Shown: positions 1 to 5,725 of the stretch, one piece after another | Numbering within the stretch: the stretch's first letter is position 1 | Layout of the letters: each line of letters opens with the position of its first letter | Position numbers and translations under genes: made by a program | Notes under the pieces: generated by a model | Told to the model about the DNA's origin: nothing | The model's database searches: none | Seen by the model: only the letters and a program-made list of their open reading frames with translations | Origin: Akkermansiaceae bacterium UBA5689 | GTDB lineage: Bacteria > Verrucomicrobiota > Verrucomicrobiia > Verrucomicrobiales > Akkermansiaceae | DNA length: 8,076 nt | Reading direction: 5' to 3' | Assembly (NCBI GenBank): GCA_002420305.1 | Contig: DIHT01000034.1 | Span: 1 to 8,076 of the forward strand

Positions 1-78
1 CAGTTTATCTCAATGGCAGCCGGAAGTTGGGCGACGCTGGCTCTGCTCCAATCAGTCGTCATAGAAAAAAATCCATAA
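1..78 (+). CDS. C-terminal end of a probable prenyltransferase/squalene-cyclase-repeat protein (partial)
   Basis: The first reading frame is open from base 1 and stops with TAA at 76-78, giving 25 residues with the core QFISMAAGSWATLALL. I recall this style (Q-[FW]-I-S-x-A-x-x-S-W-A-x-x-A-L) from the last repeat of secreted prenyltransferase/squalene-cyclase-repeat proteins of planctomycetes and verrucomicrobia. Only the tail is present, so the catalytic or binding part cannot be judged and the function is unknown. It ends 27 bases before the next start codon on the same strand, which suggests co-transcription with the 618-residue protein. The match is from memory and short, so the family name is tentative; that a gene ends here is more likely than which gene it is. 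Confidence 0.5.
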   Translation, partial: QFISMAAGSWATLALLQSVVIEKNP

Positions 79-105
79 GACTCTTTCGAGAGCAGAACGC
101 CCAAG

Positions 106-1962
106 ATGGTGAAAAGCAAAGGTGCCGCGTTTGTGCAGAGGGCGATTCTGGCCGCGAGGGAGTGCCGCGGCAGGAGAGCTGCCGCATTCTGCCTATGGAG
201 CGTTCTCAGCTGTGGTCTGGCGAAGGCTCAGGGGGAGGAGCTGGTAGAGTATCTCACGGCTGAAAAACATCTGGAGGAGCGTCGGTGGGAGAAGGCTCAC
301 AACCTCTTCAGGATGGTTGTTGATAGAGGGCCCGAATTTCTTCGCCCCCACGCAATGCTCGGATTGTTCCGGGCCGCTGTCGGCCTCGGTGAAGGTGCTG
401 CCGCCTTGAGTCTGCTGGACTCTTTAGGGGATGACGCCGAGCTCTTGCCGCGCGACCGTGAGTTCTGGTTGGCTGCCACCGCTCTCGAACGTGCGCAAAT
501 TCCGAGCGAGGAGGGAATCAAAGACTCGATTCGGCAACTTGAGGAGGCTCTCAAGGGTATTGAGGGCAGGCATTCACATATTCGGCTACGCGTTGAAATA
601 CGTCTGGTAATGGCAGAGCTATTGTCACGGGCGGGGCAAGGTCGGCGAGCGATTCAGGTTCTCACAGATAGTCTTCCGGAGCTGCGCTCAAGAGAGTGGG
701 CAGGCCTGCGTGCATATCAGAAGGCTCGGCTGGCGAGAATATACATAAAACTTGGTGAGCGGGACTGGGCAGTGAGTCTGCTAGAAGAAATCCGCCACGA
801 CCCTCATCTGGACTCCCGACATTTCAAAGTTGCAGAGGCTTTTATAGAGGAGCGCGACCTGAGCCAGAGCGGTGTCATGGGACTCGTCATTCGAGATGAG
901 CCGGCTTGTCTCTCAGTGGAATCGCCCGGATCTTTCGAACTTCGGATCACAGCGAGTAAAAGTGAGGGCAAACAGCGGATCGCGGAGAAGGGGCGGGTGG
1001 TGACACAGTGGTTTAATCTTCGGGAGGACCCATTCAGGACTGTGAACTTGCTCGCGGGAGGGTCTCTGCTTGAAGTCATGGATCCCTCTGGGTCCTCAAG
1101 CTCGCCCGCGCCTGATCCGGTAATGATTGAGCTCCTTGAGAGCTCTTCTGCACGAGTTCGTTTTCGGAGCCGCAGTGCTTCTCTCCCTTTCCCCGGATTT
1201 GAGGAATATACGGTTTATCCAAATGGTCAGATTTTCGTTCTCCTCGGAACGGAGGGGGCACTGCGGGATCAGCCCAGAATGAAGCTCCTGCTCACGACTC
1301 CCCTTATCGATACTTCTGATGGTTGGCGGGTTATAAGTCCCACGAGGAATCTGCCTGTGAAAGCTGGTGTTACCTTTGAGGGGCCGCATCTGCTATTGTC
1401 GCGGTTGGGTTTTGCGGGCAGGCATTGGGCAGTGCCAGATGACCTGCTCCTTTTGCCAGGGGCTGCAGGGGGTCGGCTGATTACCCAAGTGCCTCCTGAT
1501 GCGAGGCGTTCCGTGCATAGGAGAGTTTCCTGCGAAGAGTGCGGGAAAGGCGCCAGAATGGCTCTACAGCTACGGATTATGCCAACGTTTCTTGAACAGC
1601 CCGATCTCGCGGAGAAGTATCGAGGCAGTTATCAGCATCCAGCAAATCTGGTTATCCAGGAAGGGGAACTTGTTATCGATGATTCAGGGGATCTGAATTC
1701 TGATGGGTATAATGAAGGTGAGGGATGCCATGTCGTTCGCGGAGCAAGAGAGGTAGAGTTACGCGCTGGGGTCCACGACCGGACAGATCCCGTGATAAAG
1801 TTCGAGTTACCGGGGTTTGTGGGTCTGCCTGTTGTAAGGATTGATGGCAAGATCGCACAATCTTCATCCTATAATTTAAGCTGGGCGGACCGCGACACCC
1901 TGATCCTTCGTTGGAACGGAATAGTGCCTGCGGGAGGCCGTGCGCGGTTCACTCTGGAATAA
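106..1962 (+). CDS. Secreted protein of unknown function: TPR-like helices, beta-rich domain, calcium-loop motif
   Basis: 618 residues, not recognised as a named family. Residues 1-41 look like a signal peptide with a long basic n-region, a hydrophobic stretch (about 25-38) and an AKA cleavage site before Q42, so export is likely. Residues 45-280 are helical and repeat-like (EKHLEERRWEKAHNLF, ARIYIKLGERDWAVSLLEE), typical of TPR or TPR-like solenoids. From about 290 to the end it is beta-rich; phrases such as VTQWFNLREDP and EEYTVYPNGQIFVLL recall mutarotase-like beta-sandwich domains, a weak resemblance only. C476 and C479 form a CxxC pair. D529, N531, D533 and E537 form a DxNxDGxxE loop, expected to bind calcium. 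The ATG at 106 is used because the signal peptide follows it; only a distant GAGAG precedes it. The rhomboid gene follows within 25 bases. A glycan-binding or envelope role is possible but unproven. Confidence 0.85.
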   Translation: MVKSKGAAFVQRAILAARECRGRRAAAFCLWSVLSCGLAKAQGEELVEYLTAEKHLEERRWEKAHNLFRMVVDRGPEFLRPHAMLGLFRAAVGLGEGAAALSLLDSLGDDAELLPRDREFWLAATALERAQIPSEEGIKDSIRQLEEALKGIEGRHSHIRLRVEIRLVMAELLSRAGQGRRAIQVLTDSLPELRSREWAGLRAYQKARLARIYIKLGERDWAVSLLEEIRHDPHLDSRHFKVAEAFIEERDLSQSGVMGLVIRDEPACLSVESPGSFELRITASKSEGKQRIAEKGRVVTQWFNLREDPFRTVNLLAGGSLLEVMDPSGSSSSPAPDPVMIELLESSSARVRFRSRSASLPFPGFEEYTVYPNGQIFVLLGTEGALRDQPRMKLLLTTPLIDTSDGWRVISPTRNLPVKAGVTFEGPHLLLSRLGFAGRHWAVPDDLLLLPGAAGGRLITQVPPDARRSVHRRVSCEECGKGARMALQLRIMPTFLEQPDLAEKYRGSYQHPANLVIQEGELVIDDSGDLNSDGYNEGEGCHVVRGAREVELRAGVHDRTDPVIKFELPGFVGLPVVRIDGKIAQSSSYNLSWADRDTLILRWNGIVPAGGRARFTLE

Positions 1963-1971
1963 GGAGGGGAG
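1961..1971 (+). promoter_or_regulatory. Strong Shine-Dalgarno at the end of the 618-residue gene
   Basis: AAGGAGGGGAG overlaps the TAA stop of the upstream gene (1960-1962). AGGAGG ends four bases before an ATG at 1972 that opens only a 13-codon frame, and 17 bases before the first possible rhomboid ATG (1985). The weaker GGAG at 1968-1971 lies 13 bases from 1985. It is the best ribosome binding site in the window, and it does not sit at normal spacing for the long gene it precedes. Confidence 0.7.
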
Positions 1972-2013
1972 ATGAAATCCCCTCATGCATTCTCGTCAAT
2001 GCCAAGGTTGTAG
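1972..2013 (+). CDS. Possible 13-codon leader ORF overlapping the rhomboid start
   Basis: ATG at 1972 reads MKSPHAFSSMPRL and stops with TAG at 2011-2013. It has an ideal Shine-Dalgarno, whereas the rhomboid frame is closed upstream by TGA at 1973-1975 and cannot use this ATG. The leader overlaps the first rhomboid ATG (1985) and ends 16 bases before the second (2030). It could couple rhomboid translation to ribosomes arriving at the leader, or it could mark a frameshift, real or sequencing, near the rhomboid N-terminus. The peptide itself has no recognisable function. Confidence 0.3.
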   Translation: MKSPHAFSSMPRL

Positions 2014-2704
2014 GTTAAGACTCTCTCCGATGAAATGGTATCAACACAAGGTAGTCCAGAAGCAGTGGCTGCTCCTGCTCATGATCCTGGTGATGTGCCT
2101 GATTCTGGGTCTCCAGACTTTCGGTCCCGATGGGGCCGATGAGCGGTTCATGGTTGTCCCGAAAGAGATCACTACCAGCTGGCAGGCGGTCCGCTCGGGA
2201 GAGGCGACTATTGATGACGTGTCTACTCTCTCCACCCTCGTTACCAATACCATGTTGCATGGAGATGCGGGCCATCTGGCATTTAACCTTCTGTTCTTTT
2301 GGATCTTTGGGGCATTGGCCGTGGAGCTTCTGGGATCACGCTGGATGGTGGCGGTATGCCTCCTGACGGCGGTATCGGGATCACTGGGTCATGTGTTTCT
2401 TAATCCTCTTGAGAATCACTTTTTGCTTGGAGCTTCCGGAGTGGTGATGGGTTTCGAGGGATTGTATCTTGGGATGGCAGTGCGCTGGCGATTGCCTGAT
2501 CCCAATGTTTTCCCTCTGGCCCGGCCCGTGCCCCCTGCTAATCTCGGGATCCTGACTGTAGTTGGGATCTCATTCGATTACTATCGCCTGATGGAGCGTG
2601 CTGAAGTCAATATTGCGTATGGGGCACACCTTGGGGGGTTTATGATGGGGCTTTTCCTTGCCTGTTTTGTGGTGAGGAGGCCCAGGCTCGCACAGGCGAG
2701 ATGA
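1985..2704 (+). CDS. Rhomboid family intramembrane serine protease
   Basis: 239 residues from ATG 1985, or 224 from ATG 2030 (M16, just before the first membrane helix). It is an inner-membrane protease that cuts transmembrane segments of other proteins. The family hallmarks are complete: H92-x4-H97-x3-N101 on the helix matching GlpG H150/N154, the nucleophile S151 in GASG, and the partner H215 in AHLGG. Hydrophobic helices lie at about 27-45, 98-116, 120-137, 146-165, 183-197 and 211-230, fitting the six-helix bacterial core. The hydrophilic stretch 46-90 is the usual L1 loop region. CQGC at residues 6-9 is a CxxC pair that is present only if the longer start is used. It follows the secreted 618-residue protein by 22 bases, so a substrate encoded in the same unit is possible. 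The start is uncertain because of the misplaced Shine-Dalgarno. Confidence 0.93.
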   Translation: MHSRQCQGCRLRLSPMKWYQHKVVQKQWLLLLMILVMCLILGLQTFGPDGADERFMVVPKEITTSWQAVRSGEATIDDVSTLSTLVTNTMLHGDAGHLAFNLLFFWIFGALAVELLGSRWMVAVCLLTAVSGSLGHVFLNPLENHFLLGASGVVMGFEGLYLGMAVRWRLPDPNVFPLARPVPPANLGILTVVGISFDYYRLMERAEVNIAYGAHLGGFMMGLFLACFVVRRPRLAQAR

Positions 2705-2721
2705 TGAAATGAGCTCGCCTG
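2693..2721 (+). repeat. Inverted repeat spanning the rhomboid stop codon
   Basis: CAGGCGAG (2693-2700) and CTCGCCTG (2714-2721) are perfect 8-base arms with a 13-base loop containing the rhomboid TGA stop. In RNA this forms a GC-rich hairpin at the 3' end of the unit. No U-run follows on the plus strand, so it is not a classical intrinsic terminator; it may be a 3' stabilising hairpin or chance. Confidence 0.35.
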
Positions 2722-2741
2722 CGGGGCATGACTTCATCGAT

Positions 2742-2771
2742 ACACAAAAAGTCCGCATCTCAGATGCGGAC
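2742..2771 (-). terminator. Rho-independent terminator of the small minus-strand gene
   Basis: GTCCGCATC (2751-2759) pairs perfectly with GATGCGGAC (2763-2771) around a 3-base loop. On the minus strand the hairpin is followed directly by TTTTTGTGT (2750-2742), a good intrinsic terminator 53 bases after the stop codon at 2825. On the plus strand no T-run follows, so termination of the rhomboid transcript here would be weak. Confidence 0.85.
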
Positions 2772-2824
2772 AATTGGAAGGCTTGAGGCCCTTAGCGAGC
2801 CAGTTTGTCGCAGGGGAGTGCGGA

Positions 2825-3019
2825 TCAGCTTTTCCCGATCTTGGCGGGATATTTGAGCATGGAACGAACCTCTTTCTGATTCATTCCATCCACTGCTGCC
2901 TGATCGACTCCAAGCGCGACGAGGCGCTTACGGTGATCTGCCTGACGGCGCCGCCTCGCAGCTCCGCCCTTGCGAGGGCGGGTCAGATGCGTCTTCATGA
3001 ACTTTCTCTTCGTGCGCAT
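2825..3019 (-). CDS. Small, very basic conserved-type protein (64 residues)
   Basis: From ATG at 3019 the protein is 64 residues; from the next ATG (2998) it is 57. It is extremely rich in Arg and Lys (TRPRKGGAARRRR), followed by KRLVALGVDQAAVDGMNQKEVRSMLKYP, which reads as a short helical unit. I recall similar tiny proteins (basic head, RL-x2-LG, V-x2-M, KE-x-R) annotated as hypothetical in PVC bacteria, but I cannot name a family. The charge suggests RNA, ribosome or DNA binding; this is inference. It has its own promoter (3063-3091) and terminator, strong support that it is real. No clear Shine-Dalgarno precedes 3019; AAGAGAAAG precedes 2998, so the shorter form is possible. The frame stays open upstream to 3241, but those residues look like untranslated sequence and lie before the promoter. 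Confidence 0.75.
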   Translation of the reverse strand: MRTKRKFMKTHLTRPRKGGAARRRRQADHRKRLVALGVDQAAVDGMNQKEVRSMLKYPAKIGKS

Positions 3020-3062
3020 ATCGGAATGGAGTTCGGTCAGGAAAATCCCTGTGGGGGGGCGG

Positions 3063-3091
3063 GTAATAGGCTCTCTCGGGCCTCCGGTCAA
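3063..3091 (-). promoter_or_regulatory. Sigma70-type promoter for the small basic protein gene
   Basis: On the minus strand TTGACC (3091-3086) is followed by exactly 17 bases and then TATTAC (3068-3063). Transcription would begin near 3056, leaving a leader of about 37 bases before ATG 3019. The hexamers are close to consensus and the spacing is ideal. Placement between an open intergenic stretch and the gene fits. Confidence 0.65.
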
Positions 3092-3113
3092 CCTGAATTG
3101 TGGGGAGAAAGAG

Positions 3114-3158
3114 TCTGGTATTACGGGTCCATCGCTACAAAATCTGGTATTTGTGGGT
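3114..3158. repeat. Imperfect direct repeat upstream of the minus-strand promoter
   Basis: TCTGGTATTACGGGT (3114-3128) recurs as TCTGGTATTTGTGGGT (3143-3158), 29 bases apart start to start. Measured from the predicted minus-strand start site near 3056 the copies sit at about -58 to -72 and -87 to -102, where activator sites often lie. The copies are short, so chance is not excluded. Confidence 0.3.
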
Positions 3159-3159
3159 G

Positions 3160-3545
3160 ATTGGCTTCCCGGTCCGCTGTCTGGCGAGCCTACGAGTTCT
3201 CCACCAAGGAGCCTGTTGAGGTTATAGACAGGAATCGGCATGCCATCGAGATGGCCTCTCTACGGTAGAAGGGTGCCATTCCCCACGGGGGGGAGTGATA
3301 CCTCGCAGATGCAGAAAGTGGGCGAAGCATAAGCTCTCTCTTCTGAGATTTATTTCACGGGACGGGGACATCATGGAAGAGTCCTCCCTGATCGTGGAGG
3401 CCAAGGCCTTAAAATTCCCGCGATTGTGCGAAGGGTTGAGGGAATTCCCACGAGGGCAGTGATCTGCGGGAGAGTTTCACTGAGCGAGCGGGAAGGTTTA
3501 TGGTTGGGTTCTGCGTCAACCGCCTCATTCTTAAGTAAAGAGACC
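3160..3545. other. Intergenic stretch without a recognisable gene
   Basis: No supported protein or RNA gene is seen between the repeat region and the aldolase start. It holds a G7 tract (3287-3293; another lies at 3053-3059), a CCAAGGCCTTAAAA stretch near 3401-3414, and an inverted pair GGTTG (3502-3506) / CAACC (3517-3521). CTGATC (3388-3393) and TAAAAT (3410-3415), 16 bases apart, are only a weak candidate promoter for the aldolase operon. The aldolase frame remains open back to 3426, but residues encoded there do not resemble the family. Confidence 0.5.
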
Positions 3546-4307
3546 ATGAAGAATACTCCACTTGAAGAGTTACTGAGGCTTTCACATGAGATTGGCAGGG
3601 AGGATCGTCGACTTGCCATCCTTGGTGAGGGTAATACCTCAGCTGTGATCTCGGATGATGAGTTCCTGGTCAAGGCAAGCGGCTCATGTCTGGAGAACCT
3701 GCAAAGCGATCAGGTAACTCGCTGTCTCTCGAGCAAGGTTCTCACGCTTATGGAGGAGAACGAACGGTTATTTTCCAATGAAGAGGTTGATGAGATCCTC
3801 CTTGCGAGTAGATGCGACCCAGGCGCGAAAAAGCCGAGTATCGAGACGATGTTTCATGCCTGGCTTCTCTCACTCGATGGCATTGATTTTGTGGGTCATT
3901 GTCACTCAGAGGCTGCCAACAAGATCCTTTGCAGTTCCAGAGCACGTGACTTCGCGGAGAACCGTATCTTTCCCGACGAGATTGTATGCTGTGGGCGGGC
4001 CTCAGTCTTTGTGGAGAATTGCGATCCGGGCCTTCCGCTCGCGCTTGGGATCCAGAGAGAGACGCGGAAATACATCCATGAGTACGGAGAGGCTCCGCGG
4101 TTAATTTTGTTAGAAAATCATGGAATCATCGCCCTTGGAAAAACTGCAGATGCTGTGCTCGCGTGCACATTCATGGCAGACAAGGCAGCGAATATCTTTG
4201 AGGGCGCAGCATCTCTCGGAGGTCCAGTATTCCTGCCGCGGGATCAGATCGAGCGCATCGCTGGAAGGCCTGACGAAGTCTACCGGCAGAAGCAGTTGAA
4301 TATTTAA
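3546..4307 (+). CDS. Class II aldolase / adducin-fold sugar-phosphate aldolase
   Basis: 253 residues from ATG 3546. Cytoplasmic, zinc-dependent. The fuculose-1-phosphate aldolase (FucA) active-site pattern is complete: GNTS (29-32) and ASG (44-46) for phosphate binding, SIE (98-100) with the catalytic glutamate E100, H118 and H120 in VGHCH, and H192 in ENHG as zinc ligands. The KPSIETxxHA form resembles the aldolase half of RhaE-like rhamnulose-phosphate aldolases more than FucA itself. The usual reaction is retro-aldol cleavage of a ketose-1-phosphate to DHAP and an aldehyde, but this fold also includes L-ribulose-5-phosphate 4-epimerase and some decarboxylases, so the reaction is not fixed by sequence alone. 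It leads an operon with a sugar kinase (25 bases downstream) and a phosphatase. Start 3546 was chosen because family similarity begins there; the Shine-Dalgarno (AAAGAGA) is weak. Confidence 0.92.
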   Translation: MKNTPLEELLRLSHEIGREDRRLAILGEGNTSAVISDDEFLVKASGSCLENLQSDQVTRCLSSKVLTLMEENERLFSNEEVDEILLASRCDPGAKKPSIETMFHAWLLSLDGIDFVGHCHSEAANKILCSSRARDFAENRIFPDEIVCCGRASVFVENCDPGLPLALGIQRETRKYIHEYGEAPRLILLENHGIIALGKTADAVLACTFMADKAANIFEGAASLGGPVFLPRDQIERIAGRPDEVYRQKQLNI

Positions 4308-4324
4308 GGGAGCCAATACCATCC

Positions 4325-4336
4325 ATGTATCGATGA
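4325..4336 (+). promoter_or_regulatory. Three-codon micro-ORF overlapping the kinase start codon
   Basis: ATG TAT CGA TGA begins at 4325, and its TGA (4334-4336) overlaps the kinase ATG (4333-4335) in an ATGA arrangement. The only purine-rich ribosome site, GGGAG at 4308-4312, is 12 bases from this micro-ORF and 20 from the kinase ATG. Termination-reinitiation could therefore feed the kinase. It could equally be chance. Confidence 0.25.
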
Positions 4337-5721
4337 GTTTCCTCGGAATTGATCTGGGCACTGGTGGCGTGCGCTGTCTGCTCGTGGAGTACGATGGCAC
4401 GATCCGATCTGAAAGTTCCCAAGAACTGGGGAATCGTAACTTAGCAAGAGAGGCTGGTCGCTCGGAGCAAGACCCCAGAGAATGGGTTCTCGCGCTGGAG
4501 GGTGCCATGGATCACCTGTTTTCTGATCCTGCTCATCGTGATGTGCATGCGGTCGCGGTGGATAGCACCTCGGGGACGGTTCTCCCGGTGAGCCGTGATG
4601 GCAATCCGCTTGGGATGGCTCTTTTGTATGATGATATGAGGGCTTCGGAGGAAGCGGATCGTTGTGGTGAGGTATTTGGAGGAAGGTGCTCTCCGACCTT
4701 TTCCCTGCCCAAAATTCGATGGATGCAGAGCCATCTTGATTTGCCGGAAGATGTGCGCTTTCTCCACGCGGCCGACTTCGTCAATAGCTGGCTGGCAGGA
4801 ACTCCTGAGATTCCAACTGATTTTACCAATGCCATGAAGACGGGGGTTGACCCGGCCCTTGGAAAGTGGCCCTCCAGTCTGGCGGATCTCAGCTTGCCCG
4901 AGGTGGTAGCTCCGGGGCAGAGATTTGGAGTCCTGAGTGAAAGGCATTGCAAGCGATGGCGATTGCCCCGGGAGGTAGTGCTTGTGAGTGGAGCGACCGA
5001 TTCGAATGCAGCATTTTACGCCTCTGGAGCTGCCAGTCCGGGGGACTGGTCAACAACCGTTGGAACAACGATGGCGTTCAAGGGTCTCAGTGAGAGAAAA
5101 ATCGAAGACCCACAAGCGAGAATCTACTGCCATCGGCACCCGGATGGATCGTGGTTACCGGGTGGCGCGTCGAATGCCGGTGGAGAGATAGTGCGTCGAC
5201 GTTTCGGAAGTCGTATCGAGGAAATGGAAGTGCGCTCACAGGAACGGAGAGAGACCAGCCATCTCATATATCCCTCAGTCCGGCAGGGTGAGCGCCTTCC
5301 GTTTGCCAGTTCTTCCTTTAAGCCCTTTTGTGAAGGTGATGAGGATGATGAAGTAGGATTTTTTCTGGGTTGTCTAGAGGGGCTAGCGTGCCTTGAGGCA
5401 CTGGTATTCGAGTTGATCGAATCTTTAGGGGGAGTTGTGGGAGAAATCGTCTATGCGACCGGGGGAGGATCCCGAAGTCGGCGGAGTCTTCAGGTGCGTG
5501 CTGATATGCTATGCAAATCTATCAAGATACCAGCCCACCCCCATTCGGCAATGGGAGCCGCGATTCTGGCTGCAGCCGGATTTCATCATGATCCTGTTGG
5601 GAACTGGTCTCGCAGGATGGTAAAAATGTCTCAGGTCGTAGAGCCTGAGAGCGGGAGAGAGGGCTACTACCGGGACCGATTTCTTGAATTCAGGGCACGC
5701 TGCCATCAATCCCTCATCTAG
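4333..5721 (+). CDS. FGGY-family carbohydrate kinase, D-ribulokinase (SePSK/AtXK-1) type
   Basis: 462 residues, a little short for FGGY kinases (about 480-520) but similar to the compact cyanobacterial and plant D-ribulokinase group. It transfers phosphate from ATP to a sugar hydroxyl in the cytoplasm. Visible motifs: phosphate-1 loop GIDLGTGG (5-12, with D7 and T10), DSTSGTVLP (77-85) matching the GTSGTVL block of that group, catalytic base D223 in GATDSNAAFYASGA, the GTT loop (244-246), GGASNAGG (277-284), and the adenosine-site ATGGGSRS (375-382). The overall phrase order recalls SePSK of Synechococcus, reported to act on D-ribulose, better than XylB or RhaB; this is from memory. D-ribulose to D-ribulose-5-phosphate is the first guess, another ketose is possible. 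No in-frame start exists upstream of 4333; a three-codon ORF at 4325 overlaps the start. The stop lies 4 bases before the phosphatase gene. Confidence 0.9.
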   Translation: MSFLGIDLGTGGVRCLLVEYDGTIRSESSQELGNRNLAREAGRSEQDPREWVLALEGAMDHLFSDPAHRDVHAVAVDSTSGTVLPVSRDGNPLGMALLYDDMRASEEADRCGEVFGGRCSPTFSLPKIRWMQSHLDLPEDVRFLHAADFVNSWLAGTPEIPTDFTNAMKTGVDPALGKWPSSLADLSLPEVVAPGQRFGVLSERHCKRWRLPREVVLVSGATDSNAAFYASGAASPGDWSTTVGTTMAFKGLSERKIEDPQARIYCHRHPDGSWLPGGASNAGGEIVRRRFGSRIEEMEVRSQERRETSHLIYPSVRQGERLPFASSSFKPFCEGDEDDEVGFFLGCLEGLACLEALVFELIESLGGVVGEIVYATGGGSRSRRSLQVRADMLCKSIKIPAHPHSAMGAAILAAAGFHHDPVGNWSRRMVKMSQVVEPESGREGYYRDRFLEFRARCHQSLI

Positions 5722-5725
5722 TGCC

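Noticed and set aside
27..263. 78-codon plus-strand frame at the left edge
   Set aside because: It overlaps the signal peptide region of the 618-residue gene in another frame, has low-complexity composition and no family likeness.
2774..3160. 128-codon plus-strand frame opposite the small basic gene
   Set aside because: Antisense shadow: no recognisable motif, while the minus strand has a promoter, terminator and conserved-looking protein.
3020..3241. 74-codon N-terminal extension of the small basic protein
   Set aside because: It covers the predicted promoter at 3063-3091 and has a composition unlike the basic core.
3426..3545. 40-codon N-terminal extension of the aldolase
   Set aside because: Family similarity begins at the ATG at 3546; the extension shows no conserved residues and looks like open non-coding sequence.
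3020..3545. tRNA, rRNA, small RNA or CRISPR in the longest gene-poor stretch
   Set aside because: No TPsiC-like arm, cloverleaf, SRP or RNase P signature, and no regularly spaced repeats were found; the single pair of direct repeats is not an array.
4441..4947. 168-codon minus-strand frame inside the kinase gene
   Set aside because: Opposite a clear FGGY kinase; sequence shows no domain and no ribosome site.
5684..5725. Earlier start for the phosphatase inside the kinase gene
   Set aside because: Would overlap the kinase end by 38 bases and adds 14 residues before a normal HAD N-terminus; the ATG at 5726 fits family length.
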